Shown: piece after piece, positions 34,685 through 44,372 of the stretch
Layout of the letters: each line of letters begins with the position of its first letter
Position numbering within the stretch: position 1 is the first letter of the stretch
From: Mesorhizobium sp.
GTDB lineage: Bacteria > Pseudomonadota > Alphaproteobacteria > Rhizobiales > Rhizobiaceae
Reading direction: 5' to 3'
Length of the DNA: 64,000 nucleotides
NCBI GenBank assembly: GCA_004020875.1
Contig: SAPZ01000017.1
Coordinates: 1 to 64,000, forward strand
The notes under the pieces: model-generated
Told to the model about the DNA's origin: nothing
Seen by the model: only the letters and a program-made list of their open reading frames with translations
The model's database searches: none
Program-made: the position numbers and the translations under genes

Positions 34685-37600
34685 AGCTCGGCATCGCCGG
34701 CGGTCTCACCCGCTCTTTCATCGGTTCGCCTCTGACGCCGCTCTTCCTCCTGGCGGCGCTTGCCCTCGGCCTGGTTGCGCTGATCACGTTGCCGCGCGAG
34801 GAGGAGCCGCAGATCTCCGTGCCGATGGTGGACATCCACGTCCAGGCCAACGGGCTCAAGGCGGAGGACGCGGTCAAGCTCGTCACCGAGCCACTCGAGA
34901 CCATCGTCAAGAGCATTGACGGCGTCGAGCATGTCTATTCGCAGACCGTGGACGACGGCGCCCTGGTGACGGCCCGCTTCAAGGTGGGCACCAGCTCGGA
35001 CGCCGCCGTGCTGCGCGTGCACGACAAGGTGCGCGCCAATCTCGACCGGATCCCTGTCGGCATCCCGGAGCCGCTTATCGTCGGCCGAGGCATCGACGAT
35101 GTTGCCATCGTGGTGGTGACTATGACGCCGACACCGGAGGCGGCCGGCCGGTATTCCTCGGCCGAACTGACCCGCCTGGCGCGCGAGCTGCAGGTCGAGG
35201 TGGCAAAGCTGCCCGATATCGGGCTGACCTATATCGTCGGCGAGCAGCCGGAGGAAATCCAGGTAGAGCCCGATCCGGAGAAGCTCTCGCTCTATGGGAT
35301 CACGCTGCAGCAGCTGACCGCCAAGATCTCCGGCGCCAACCGCTCCTTCCAGCTCGGCACGGTGCGCGAGCAGGGCAAGCAGCAGGTGCTGGTCGCCGGC
35401 CAGACGCTGCAGGGGCTTTCCGACATCGGCAATCTGCTGCTGACCGCCCGCGACGGCCGGCCGGTCTATGTGCGCGACGTGGCCAGCATCGTGCTGGCAA
35501 CCTCGCCCGCCGAAAACCGCGTCATGACCATCACCAAGACCGGCAACGGCCTGGAGCGCGCGCCGGCCGTCTCGCTCGCCGTCGCCAAGCGGCCCGGGAC
35601 CAACGCCGTCGTCATCGCCGATACCATCGTCAAGCGCCTCGAGCAGGCGCGCGGACAGATCTTTCCCAAAGATGTCTCGATGACCGTCACTCGCGACTAT
35701 GGCGAGACGGCAAACGAAAAGGCGAACGAACTTCTCTTCCACCTCGGCCTGGCGACGATCTCCATCGTCGTGCTGGTCGCCGTCGCCATCGGCTGGCGCG
35801 AGGCGCTGGTAGTGGCGGTCGTCATCCCGACGACGATCCTGCTCACGCTCTTTGCCTCCCGCATCATGGGCTATACGCTCAACCGCGTCAGCCTGTTCGC
35901 GCTCATCTTCTCGATCGGCATCCTGGTCGACGACGCCATCGTCGTCATCGAGAACATCGCCCGCCACTGGGCCATGGATGACGGGCGCTCACGGAGCGCC
36001 GCCGCCGTCGATGCCGTCGCGGAGGTCGGCAACCCGACGATCGTCGCCACGCTGACGGTCGTCGCAGCCCTTCTGCCGATGCTTTTCGTGTCGGGCATGA
36101 TGGGGCCGTATATGAGCCCCATCCCGGCCAATGCCTCGGCGGCGATGCTGTTTTCCTTCTTCGTCGCCGTCATGCTGACACCCTGGCTGATGATGAAGCT
36201 TGGCCGCCAGCACCACGCGGCCGGGGGACAGGGTGGCCATGGCGGCGAGCATATAGGGGCGCTGGGACGCGCCTATGTCGCGGTCGCCCGGCCAATCTTG
36301 AAGTCGCGCCTGCGCGCCTGGATGTTCCTGCTCGTCGTCGGCGTGGCGACACTGTCTTCGATGGCGCTGATCTACACCAGGCATGTGACGGTGAAGTTGC
36401 TTCCCTTCGACAACAAGACCGAGCTGCAGGTGGTCGCGGATTTGCCCAAGGGCTCGTCCGTCGAGGACACGAACCGGCTGCTGCAGGCAGCGGTCGACCG
36501 CTTGGCGGGGGTGCCGGAGATCGTTTCCTTCCAGACCTATGCGGGTACCGCCGCCCCCTTCAACTTCAACGGGCTGGTGCGCCACTACTACCTGCGTTCC
36601 GGCCCGGAGCAAGGCGACGTCACCGTCAACCTTGTGCCGAAGGGCGAGCGCAGCCGCGCAAGCCACGCCATCGCGCTCGACCTGCGCGAACGCCTGAAGG
36701 GGATGACCATGCCGACGGGCACCGTCATCAAGGTGGTCGAGCCGCCGCCCGGCCCGCCGGTGCTGGGCACGCTGCTGGCCGAAATCTACGGGCCGGACGC
36801 CGAAACCCGCCGCGCCGTCGCGGCGAAGGTCCGCGAGACCTTTTCGGGCGTGCCGTTCATCGTCGACGTCGACGACAGTTTCCACAACCAGCCGCAAAGG
36901 CAAAGGCTGTCGATCGATCAGGACAATCTCGAATATTACAAGGTCGAGCAGTCGGACGTTTACGACTCGCTGGGCTATCTCTTCGGTGGCACCACGGTCG
37001 GCTACTCACATCGTGGCGGCGGGCGCTACCCCATCCCGATCCGCATCGCCCTGTCGAAGGGTGACGGCGTCGTCGACCAGCGCGCGTTGGCGACGCCGGT
37101 GCCGGCCAACGCCTTGCCCGGCGCCCGCGACGTGGTCGAGCTCGGCGACGTGGTGCGCCTGGCGAGCGAACCAGCCTCATACCCGATCTTCCGGCACAAC
37201 GGCCGCCCCGCCGAGATGGTGATGGCGGAACTCGCTGGCGCCTTCGAAGCACCAGTCTACGGCATGCTCGCCGTGAACGACGCCATCGCCAAGGCGGATT
37301 GGGGGACGCTGCCGAAGCCGGAGATCGCGCTGCACGGCCAGCCGGACGACGAATCGAAGCCGACGCTGCTGTGGGACGGCGAATGGGAGGTGACCTGGGT
37401 GACGTTCCGCGACATGGGAGCAGCCTTCATGGTCGCGATCCTCGGCATCTACATCCTGGTCGTCGCGCAGTTCGGTTCCTTCAGGCTGCCCCTGGTGATC
37501 CTGACCCCCATCCCGCTGACGCTGATCGGCATCATGCTCGGCCATTGGGCCTTCGCCGCGCCCTTCACAGCCACTTCGATGATCGGCTTCATCGCGCTGG

Positions 37601-37929
37601 CCGGCATCATCGTGCGCAACTCGATCCTACTGGTCGATTTCATCCGCCACTCCGGCGGCACCGGGCGGCCGCTGGTCGATATCCTGCTTAAGGCCGGCGC
37701 GATTCGCTTCAAGCCGATCCTGCTCACCGCGCTCGCGGCCATGATCGGGGCGGCGGTGATCCTGACCGACCCCATCTTCCAAGGACTGGCTATCTCGTTG
37801 CTGTTCGGCCTCGCCTCCTCCACGCTGCTGACGGTGCTGGTCATCCCGGCAATCTACGTGGCGCTGCGTGGCGGACCGGCCGCCGGTCCCCCGCGGGTCG
37901 AACCCGTCGAAGCACCACCTGCGGAGTAA
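34681..37929 (+). CDS. RND efflux pump permease
   Basis: The 1082-residue product has the RND duplicated layout of 12 membrane helices and two large periplasmic loops. TM4 carries SIGILVDDAIVVIENIARHW with the proton-relay Asp pair. It belongs to the heavier AcrB-like group, but its substrate is unknown. The last 20 residues are Pro-rich. Its position after sqr-DUF2892-adaptor suggests a link with sulfur stress, which is inference. It ends 7 nt from the convergent clpV gene. Confidence 0.9.
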   Translation: MKLGIAGGLTRSFIGSPLTPLFLLAALALGLVALITLPREEEPQISVPMVDIHVQANGLKAEDAVKLVTEPLETIVKSIDGVEHVYSQTVDDGALVTARFKVGTSSDAAVLRVHDKVRANLDRIPVGIPEPLIVGRGIDDVAIVVVTMTPTPEAAGRYSSAELTRLARELQVEVAKLPDIGLTYIVGEQPEEIQVEPDPEKLSLYGITLQQLTAKISGANRSFQLGTVREQGKQQVLVAGQTLQGLSDIGNLLLTARDGRPVYVRDVASIVLATSPAENRVMTITKTGNGLERAPAVSLAVAKRPGTNAVVIADTIVKRLEQARGQIFPKDVSMTVTRDYGETANEKANELLFHLGLATISIVVLVAVAIGWREALVVAVVIPTTILLTLFASRIMGYTLNRVSLFALIFSIGILVDDAIVVIENIARHWAMDDGRSRSAAAVDAVAEVGNPTIVATLTVVAALLPMLFVSGMMGPYMSPIPANASAAMLFSFFVAVMLTPWLMMKLGRQHHAAGGQGGHGGEHIGALGRAYVAVARPILKSRLRAWMFLLVVGVATLSSMALIYTRHVTVKLLPFDNKTELQVVADLPKGSSVEDTNRLLQAAVDRLAGVPEIVSFQTYAGTAAPFNFNGLVRHYYLRSGPEQGDVTVNLVPKGERSRASHAIALDLRERLKGMTMPTGTVIKVVEPPPGPPVLGTLLAEIYGPDAETRRAVAAKVRETFSGVPFIVDVDDSFHNQPQRQRLSIDQDNLEYYKVEQSDVYDSLGYLFGGTTVGYSHRGGGRYPIPIRIALSKGDGVVDQRALATPVPANALPGARDVVELGDVVRLASEPASYPIFRHNGRPAEMVMAELAGAFEAPVYGMLAVNDAIAKADWGTLPKPEIALHGQPDDESKPTLLWDGEWEVTWVTFRDMGAAFMVAILGIYILVVAQFGSFRLPLVILTPIPLTLIGIMLGHWAFAAPFTATSMIGFIALAGIIVRNSILLVDFIRHSGGTGRPLVDILLKAGAIRFKPILLTALAAMIGAAVILTDPIFQGLAISLLFGLASSTLLTVLVIPAIYVALRGGPAAGPPRVEPVEAPPAE

Positions 37930-37936
37930 ATCGAAG

Positions 37937-40765
37937 CTATTCGAAAGAGTAAGTGAATCCTTCCGCCGAGGCGCCGACGGTGACTTTCGTCATCTTCATG
38001 CCCTCGAGCGATCGGTTGAGCACGCCGCGGCTCAGCTCCGGCAGCAGCGTGTTGGTGAGGATGGCGTCGATCATGCGCCCGCCGGATTCGATCTCGGTGC
38101 AGCGCGCCTTGACCAGCTCCATCACGCCGTCGCCGATCACCAGCTCGGCGTCGTTGGTTGCCTTGAGGCGGCGCGCGATCTTGCCAAACTGGTGACGGGC
38201 GATCGCCTCGATCATCGCATCCGACAGCGGATAATAAGGAATGGTGACGACGCGGCCGAGGAAGGCGGCCGGGAACACTTTCAGTAGCGGCGGGCGCAAG
38301 GCCGTGTCGAGATCGTCGATGCCGGTACGCACAGTGCCGTTCCTGGTGCGGTCCATGATGACATCGGAACCGACATTCGAGGTGAGCAGGATCAGCGTGT
38401 TCTTGAAATCAATGCGACGGCCCTCGCTGTCGTCCATCATGCCCTTGTCGAAGACCTGGAAGAAGATCTCGTGCACGTCCGGGTGCGCCTTCTCGACCTC
38501 GTCGAGCAGGATCACCGAATAAGGTTTCCTGCGCACGGCCTCGGTCAGGATGCCGCCCTTGCCGTAGCCGACATAGCCGGGCGGCGCGCCCTTGAGCGTC
38601 GAGACCGTGTGAGCTTCCTGGAACTCGGACATGTTGATCGAGATAAGGTTCTGCTCGCCGCCATAGAGCGTCTCGGCCAGCGCCAGCGCGGTTTCGGTCT
38701 TGCCGACGCCGGAGGGCCCGCAGAGCAGGAACACGCCGACCGGTTTTTCCGGCGCGCCGAGGCCGGCGCGGCTGGTCTGCACGCGCCTGGCGATCATTTC
38801 CATGGCATGGTCCTGGCCGACCACGCGTTCGGACAGGGTAGCGGCGAGCCTGAGGGCCTTCTCGGTCTGGCTGGAGAGCATGCGTCCGGTCGGAATGCCG
38901 GTCCAATCCTGCACCACGGCGGCAACCGCATTGCGGTCGACCGACGGTAGGATGAGAGGTGTCTCGCCCTGCGCGGCGGCAAGTTCGGCCATCAGTACAC
39001 GCAACCGCGCCAGGTCGGCGGCAGCTTCATCCGTTGGCTCGGCGGAAGCTGTTTCGGCCTTTGCGGCCTTTGCCCCTTTGGCCTTCGAGGTCTTGGCCTT
39101 CTTGGCCTCGGCAGCCCTGCCGTCGCCAGTCTTTCTCTCGGGAGCCTTTTGCTCGGACGCCTTTGCCCCGCCCTCCGCAGTCTCGGTCCCGCCAGTCTCC
39201 TCAGCCGGCGCCTCGTCGAGCGGCACCCCCTCGCCGCGCAGTTTCGCACGCAGGTCGAGGATCTCGGCCACCAAAGCCTTCTCCCGATCCCACCGCGCCT
39301 GGGCGGCGGCTAAAGCAGTCTCGGTTTCCGCGAGCCCGGCATCGACACGGGCCTGCCGGTCGGCCACGTCGATGCCGATCGCCGCCTCGCGGCCGATGAT
39401 GCCGCTCTCGACTTCCAGCGCCTGGCGACGGCGCAGCATATCCTCAACTTCGGCGGGCGTCGCATGCTGCGAGACCGCGACGCGGGCGCAGGCAGTATCG
39501 AGCAGGCTGACTGCCTTGTCGGGCAATTGCCTGGCCGGGATGTAGCGATGCGAAAGCGAGACCGCCGCCTCGATCGCCTCGTCCAGGATCTGCACCTTGT
39601 GGTGCTGCTCCAGCACGCCGGCGACGCCGCGCAGCATCAGCACGGCCACGGCTTCCGACGGCTCGTCGATCTTGACCACCTGGAAGCGACGGGTCAGCGC
39701 CGGATCCTTCTCGATGTGCTGCTTGTATTCGGCCCAGGTCGTAGCGGCGATGGTGCGCAGCTCGCCCCGCGCCAGCGCCGGCTTCAGCAGATTGGCGGCA
39801 TCGCCGGTTCCGGCCGCCCCGCCGGCGCCGATCAGCGTGTGCGCCTCGTCGATGAACAGGATGATCGGCGTCTCCGAGGCCTGGACCTCGTCGATAACCG
39901 CTTTCAGCCGCTTTTCGAACTCGCCCTTGACGCTGGCGCCGGCCTGCATCAACCCAACGTCGAGCATGCGCACGCTGACATTCTGAAGCGTCGGCGGCAC
40001 GTCGCCCTGGGCGATGCGCAACGCAAATCCCTCGACCACCGCCGTCTTGCCGACGCCCGCCTCGCCGGTCAGGATCGGGTTGTTTTGCCGGCGTCGCATC
40101 AGGATATCGACGATCTGTCTTATTTCGGGATCGCGGCCGACGACCGGATCGATCTTGCCGTCCCGGGCGCGCTGGGTGAGGTCGGTGGCGTATTTGGCCA
40201 AAGCCGAATCCCCGCCCGGGCCGCGCTTGACCGGCGTTTCCGCAGCGGCCGCGGCGGGCGGTGAGCCGGTTTCGAGCGAGCCTTCGGTGACGTCGGCGAA
40301 GCGGGAAATGACGCCATCGGCGTCGATCTTGTCGAATTCGGCGCTGATTTTCGACACCAGGCCTTCCAGCGCCGGCGTCCTCAGACACGCAAGCAGGATA
40401 TGGGCGCTGCGCACCTCCTCCACCCCGAACTCCAGCGTCGCCAGGTTCCAGCCCTCCTGGATGGCGTGGAAGATGTGGTCGGAGAACTCCTCCACCGAAG
40501 TGGCGCCATAGGGCAGCTTGTCGATGGCGCGGGTCATGTCGGCCGTCAGCCGGCTGACATCCAGTCCGGCGTCCGCGACGATCATCTGCACGTCCGAGCG
40601 CTCGGACAGCACCAGCTGCTGGATGAAGTGGGCGAGCTCGACATAGGGATTGCCGCGCAGCTTGGCCGTGTCGGCCGCGGCCTTGAAGGCGCGCACCCCC
40701 GTGGCGTTGAGCTTGGCGACCAGTTCCTTGCGCTTGAAGCTCTGCGATGACCGGCGCTGTTCCAT
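37937..40765 (-). CDS. tssH: T6SS ATPase ClpV (TssH)
   Basis: The 942-residue AAA+ protein disassembles the contracted sheath for reuse. It has an N domain, a first ATPase module (Walker A GEAGVGKT near residue 235), a middle coiled-coil domain and a second module (Walker A GPSGVGKT near residue 684). It is longer than usual because of an insert at about residues 511-588, rich in Lys, Ala and Glu, inside the middle domain. ATG 40765 has GGGAG upstream; ATG 40795 is possible. It is transcribed away from tssA. Confidence 0.93.
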   Translation of the reverse strand: MEQRRSSQSFKRKELVAKLNATGVRAFKAAADTAKLRGNPYVELAHFIQQLVLSERSDVQMIVADAGLDVSRLTADMTRAIDKLPYGATSVEEFSDHIFHAIQEGWNLATLEFGVEEVRSAHILLACLRTPALEGLVSKISAEFDKIDADGVISRFADVTEGSLETGSPPAAAAAETPVKRGPGGDSALAKYATDLTQRARDGKIDPVVGRDPEIRQIVDILMRRRQNNPILTGEAGVGKTAVVEGFALRIAQGDVPPTLQNVSVRMLDVGLMQAGASVKGEFEKRLKAVIDEVQASETPIILFIDEAHTLIGAGGAAGTGDAANLLKPALARGELRTIAATTWAEYKQHIEKDPALTRRFQVVKIDEPSEAVAVLMLRGVAGVLEQHHKVQILDEAIEAAVSLSHRYIPARQLPDKAVSLLDTACARVAVSQHATPAEVEDMLRRRQALEVESGIIGREAAIGIDVADRQARVDAGLAETETALAAAQARWDREKALVAEILDLRAKLRGEGVPLDEAPAEETGGTETAEGGAKASEQKAPERKTGDGRAAEAKKAKTSKAKGAKAAKAETASAEPTDEAAADLARLRVLMAELAAAQGETPLILPSVDRNAVAAVVQDWTGIPTGRMLSSQTEKALRLAATLSERVVGQDHAMEMIARRVQTSRAGLGAPEKPVGVFLLCGPSGVGKTETALALAETLYGGEQNLISINMSEFQEAHTVSTLKGAPPGYVGYGKGGILTEAVRRKPYSVILLDEVEKAHPDVHEIFFQVFDKGMMDDSEGRRIDFKNTLILLTSNVGSDVIMDRTRNGTVRTGIDDLDTALRPPLLKVFPAAFLGRVVTIPYYPLSDAMIEAIARHQFGKIARRLKATNDAELVIGDGVMELVKARCTEIESGGRMIDAILTNTLLPELSRGVLNRSLEGMKMTKVTVGASAEGFTYSFE

Positions 40766-41096
40766 CGAACCTGCTCCCGCAACCTGCCGACCCATACCCT
40801 GCCATATAAGCGGCTGCTTGACAAAGCCGCGTGGCGGATAAGGCCTTGAATTTATCCGGGCGGCACCGCCCGGTTACACAAGCCTTGCAAACTCGTGGCA
40901 ACAAACATGGATTGCCGTCCCGACTATGCGAGCCATTTCACATACCGGGTCCGACAATCGCGCAATGGGTTTCGCCGAGAAAGCGGCTGCGTTTAGCTTC
41001 CGTTAGTTTTTGCGCAGGTGCTCAATTGTCGTCGCGTGAGGCCGGTGATAACGTTACGTCACATAGGGGTCTCAGGGCCGCTGGCTGGGGGTTGGT
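40766..41096. other. Intergenic region between divergent clpV and tssA
   Basis: This 331-nt gap must hold the promoters for both halves of the T6SS locus. It contains a perfect palindrome CCGGGCGG-CA-CCGCCCGG (40856-40873) and an overlapping GGATAA/TTATCC inverted repeat (40836-40857), both closer to clpV. AT content rises at 40980-41070. I find no FNR-type box and no well-spaced sigma-54 site. The T6SS is therefore not visibly part of the oxygen regulon. Confidence 0.6.
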
Positions 41097-42257
41097 GTGA
41101 TTGATCTCGCACTCTGGCTGAATCCTCTGAACGGTGAGAAGCCGTCGGGAGAGGACTTGCGCAACGACCCGGCCTTTCATGAGCTGGAGCGCCTGACCGA
41201 GCCTCAGCTCAAAGTCGTTCATGACGGCAACAGCAAGCCTACCTCGCAATCCAGTTCGGTCGACTGGACGGCCGTGTTGGAAAAAGCCGAGGAACTGCGC
41301 CCGCGCGGGCGGGATCTGCGACTGCTGGTCATCGTTGCCCGGGCCTTGGCCAACGAGGAAGGGCTGGCCGGCCTCGCCCAAGGCCTGACGCTCATCGCCA
41401 GGACCTTCGAACAGTACTGGGACACGATGCACCCTGCGCTGCGGACGGGCGCGCCGCGCGAGGCCGCCCTGCGCCGCATCAATGCGCTGCTCGACCTGCA
41501 AAATGGCCAGGAAGGCCTGCTGGCGAATCTCAGGCAGGCGGTGTTCTTCTCGCCGCGCGCGATCGGGCCGATCAGTGGCCGGGACCTGGAACAGGCAGCG
41601 CTCGACGAACGCGTCATGCTCCAGGAGGCTGCCTCCGGCCTCGGGACCGCCGAAAAGGCGGCGCTGACGAGCGCCCACAACCAGCTGTTGAACCGGGTGC
41701 GCACCGGATGCGCGGCGCAGATCGATCAAGCGGTGGATGCGATGACGTCCCTGCTGGCCGACGCGCGTGCGGCGATCGCCGCTCTCGAGGCGGTGGACAC
41801 CGCGCTCAATGCCCGCATCGAAGGCAATGGCGCCACCGTCCCGGAATTGAAGAAGTTCCTGCAGCGTTTGCTGACGACGCTGGAGCGGAATTCCGGCGCC
41901 GGCACCCAGGTGGCGAATGGTGCCGCGAAAACCGCCCCACAGCCGGCGCAGCCGGCATCGACGCCCGCCCGAAACGGTCATGGAGCCGAGCCGATGGCAA
42001 GTGTGGCAAGCCCAGTGGAAGCGAGCGCCGGCCTGCCGGACCGGATCAACTCGCGCGACGAAGTCGTCAAATGCCTGGACCTCGTCGTCGCCTTCTACGA
42101 CCGCACCGAGCCGTCCAGCCCCATCCCGCATCTCGCCCGGCGGGTGCGCCGGATGGTGCACATGGATTTCGTAGAACTGATGGAAGATCTCGCCCCGTCG
42201 GGGCTGAAGGAATTCCGGCTGCTTGCCGGTGTCCCGGATCCCAAGAAGCCGGCCTAG
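41097..42257 (+). CDS. tssA: T6SS protein TssA
   Basis: The 386-residue product has the ImpA N-terminal domain (about residues 8-130, with NPLNGEKPSGEDLR and WDTMHPALR). It ends in a short VHMDFVELMEDLAPSGLKEF helix typical of the short-tail TssA group. TssA primes sheath and tube polymerisation at the baseplate. The start is GTG with GGGGG upstream. It is the first gene of the rightward operon, 20 nt before tssB. Confidence 0.88.
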   Translation: MIDLALWLNPLNGEKPSGEDLRNDPAFHELERLTEPQLKVVHDGNSKPTSQSSSVDWTAVLEKAEELRPRGRDLRLLVIVARALANEEGLAGLAQGLTLIARTFEQYWDTMHPALRTGAPREAALRRINALLDLQNGQEGLLANLRQAVFFSPRAIGPISGRDLEQAALDERVMLQEAASGLGTAEKAALTSAHNQLLNRVRTGCAAQIDQAVDAMTSLLADARAAIAALEAVDTALNARIEGNGATVPELKKFLQRLLTTLERNSGAGTQVANGAAKTAPQPAQPASTPARNGHGAEPMASVASPVEASAGLPDRINSRDEVVKCLDLVVAFYDRTEPSSPIPHLARRVRRMVHMDFVELMEDLAPSGLKEFRLLAGVPDPKKPA

Positions 42258-42277
42258 AAGGATGAAAGGTAACAAGC

Positions 42278-42814
42278 ATGCCAGCAGAGAGCAAAGCGAA
42301 GGTCATCGAAAGAAACCGCGCGCCGCGCGTGCAAATCGCCTATGACGTCGAAACCTACGGCAGCCCGACCACGATAGAACTGCCGTTCGTCATGGCCGTG
42401 ATGGCCGATCTTGCCGGCGCTTCACAGACCAAGGAAGCGTCGAAATCGGTCCTCGACCGCAACTTCGTCGAAACCGACGCCAACCGCTTCCCGAAATTCA
42501 TGGAAGCGATGGGGCCCCGCGTGAAGGCGCGGGTGAAGAACACGCTGCCGCAGGCCGAGGGCCAGGAGCGGGACGAAGAGCTCGCCATCGACCTCACCTT
42601 CTCCAAGATGGGCGACTTTGCGCCGGACAAGATCGCCGAGCAGGTCCCGCAGCTGGCCGAGATCCTGAAGATGCGCCGTCAGCTCGAGGAGCTGCTCGGC
42701 TTCATGGACGGTCGCGTCGACGCGGAAAAGCGCATCGCGCAGCTTCTGAACAACGAGCCGCTGCTGAGCAAGATCGCCAGCCAGGCGATGGATGACGGCA
42801 AGGGCGAGGAGTAA
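42278..42814 (+). CDS. tssB: T6SS sheath small subunit TssB (VipA)
   Basis: The 178-residue product matches TssB: ERNRAPRVQIAYDVE at the N terminus, LPFVMAVMADLAG and then the C-terminal helical part. It pairs with TssC to form the contractile sheath around the Hcp tube. AAAGGTAACAAGC provides the ribosome site before ATG. It starts 20 nt after tssA and ends 3 nt before tssC. Confidence 0.95.
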   Translation: MPAESKAKVIERNRAPRVQIAYDVETYGSPTTIELPFVMAVMADLAGASQTKEASKSVLDRNFVETDANRFPKFMEAMGPRVKARVKNTLPQAEGQERDEELAIDLTFSKMGDFAPDKIAEQVPQLAEILKMRRQLEELLGFMDGRVDAEKRIAQLLNNEPLLSKIASQAMDDGKGEE

Positions 42815-42817
42815 GTC

Positions 42818-44323
42818 ATGGCCGAACAGCAAAAGACCGCAGCCGCCACCGCCGAGGCGGAAGCCATCGATCTCGGCGAATTCAGCGGACTCCTTGAAAA
42901 GGATTTCAAGGTCAAGAAGGACGACAGCGAAAAGCTGCAGCAGTTGGTGCGCAACCTGGCGCTGGCCGCCCAATCGCGCTCCGAGACGACGACGATCTCG
43001 TCCAATGCGATCAAATCGATCAAGTCGCTGATCGCCGGCATCGACAAGATGCTGACCACGCAAGTCAACGAGATCCTGCATGCGCCGGAAGTGCGCGAGA
43101 TGGAAGGCACGTGGCGCGGCCTCTGGTACCTGATCAACAACACCGAGACGGACACCAAGCTCAAGATCCGGGTGATGAACATCTCCAAGGAGCAGCTGGC
43201 CGACACGCTGGAAGACTATGAAGGCCAGATGTGGGACCAGAGCCCGATCTTCAAGAAGGTCTACACGGACGAGTATTCAATGCTGGGCGGCGAGCCGATC
43301 GGCTGCATCATCGGCGCTTACGAATTCTCCAACCACCCGCGCGACGTCGGCCTGCTGCGCAACATTTCGGGCGTCTGCGCCTCGGCGCATACGCCGTTCA
43401 TCGCGGCGGCCTCGCCGCGGCTGTTCCGCATGGACAGCTGGCAGGAACTGCCCAACCCGCAAGACCTGCAGATGATCGTCAACAACCCCGCCTATGCCTC
43501 CTGGCAGTCGCTGCGCGAAAGCGAGGACGCCCGCTATATCGGCCTCACCATGCCGCGCGTGCTGGCACGACTGCCATACGGCTCGGAGACGGTCCCGGTG
43601 AAGGGCTTCACCTTCGAGGAGGAGGTGGGCGGCGACCACAACAAATATGTCTGGATGAACGCCGCCTTCCCGATGGGCGTCAACATCAACCGCAGCCACA
43701 AGCTCTATGGCTGGGGCACGCAGATCCGCGGCGTCGAGAACGGCGGCACGGTGCTCAACCTGCCGGTGCACGCCTTCCCGACCGACGACGGCTCGATCGC
43801 GATGAAATGTCCGACGGAGGTCGCCATCGACGACCGGCGCGAGGCGGAGCTGGCGAAGCTCGGCCTGATGCCGATCCTGCATCGCAAGAACACCGACCTT
43901 GCGGCCTTCATCGGTGCCCATTCGCTGCAGGACGACGAGACGCGCGCCGGGCGCCTGGTCGATCCGGACGCGCAGTCGAACGAGCGACTTTCCGCCAACC
44001 TGCCTTATCTGTTCCCGGTCTCGCGCTTCGCGCATTACCTCAAGGCGATCGCGCGCGACAAGATCGGTTCGTTCAAGGAACGCACCGACATGGAGATCTG
44101 GTTGACCGAATGGATCAACCGGTACGTTCTGGCCAACCCGGCCTTTGCAGACGACAAGGCGCGCGCCAAGCGTCCCCTTGCCGCGGCCGAGGTCCAGGTC
44201 GACAGCGTCGAAGGCCGGCCCGGCTACTACAATGCCCGTTTCTACCTGCGTCCGCACTACCAGCTGGAAGGCATCAACGCCTCGCTCCGGCTGGTATCGG
44301 AACTGCCGTCAGTGAAGGGCTGA
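42818..44323 (+). CDS. tssC: T6SS sheath large subunit TssC (VipB)
   Basis: The 501-residue product matches TssC, with EMEGTWRGLWYLINNTE, SNHPRDVGLLRNISGV and the GWGTQIRGVENGG segment. It is the major sheath component. It follows tssB by 3 nt. The 49-nt gap to hcp is longer than the others in the operon and has its own ribosome site, which may set a higher translation rate for hcp. Confidence 0.96.
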   Translation: MAEQQKTAAATAEAEAIDLGEFSGLLEKDFKVKKDDSEKLQQLVRNLALAAQSRSETTTISSNAIKSIKSLIAGIDKMLTTQVNEILHAPEVREMEGTWRGLWYLINNTETDTKLKIRVMNISKEQLADTLEDYEGQMWDQSPIFKKVYTDEYSMLGGEPIGCIIGAYEFSNHPRDVGLLRNISGVCASAHTPFIAAASPRLFRMDSWQELPNPQDLQMIVNNPAYASWQSLRESEDARYIGLTMPRVLARLPYGSETVPVKGFTFEEEVGGDHNKYVWMNAAFPMGVNINRSHKLYGWGTQIRGVENGGTVLNLPVHAFPTDDGSIAMKCPTEVAIDDRREAELAKLGLMPILHRKNTDLAAFIGAHSLQDDETRAGRLVDPDAQSNERLSANLPYLFPVSRFAHYLKAIARDKIGSFKERTDMEIWLTEWINRYVLANPAFADDKARAKRPLAAAEVQVDSVEGRPGYYNARFYLRPHYQLEGINASLRLVSELPSVKG

Positions 44324-44372
44324 AATTGCAGCAGCGTCATATTGTTTTGTTTGAAAGCGGTGGAGAAAGACA

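Noticed and set aside
34549..35967. Long open frame of 472 codons on the minus strand inside the RND permease
   Set aside because: It is antisense to a clear RND gene, is rich in Asp, His, Arg and Gln as usual for shadows of GC-rich genes, and has no family match. The same applies to 2859-4655 and 46187-47578.
40896..40916. TGGCA...TTGCC in the clpV-tssA gap as a sigma-54 promoter
   Set aside because: The GG and GC elements are about 16 nt apart instead of the required 10, so it is not a usable -24/-12 pair.
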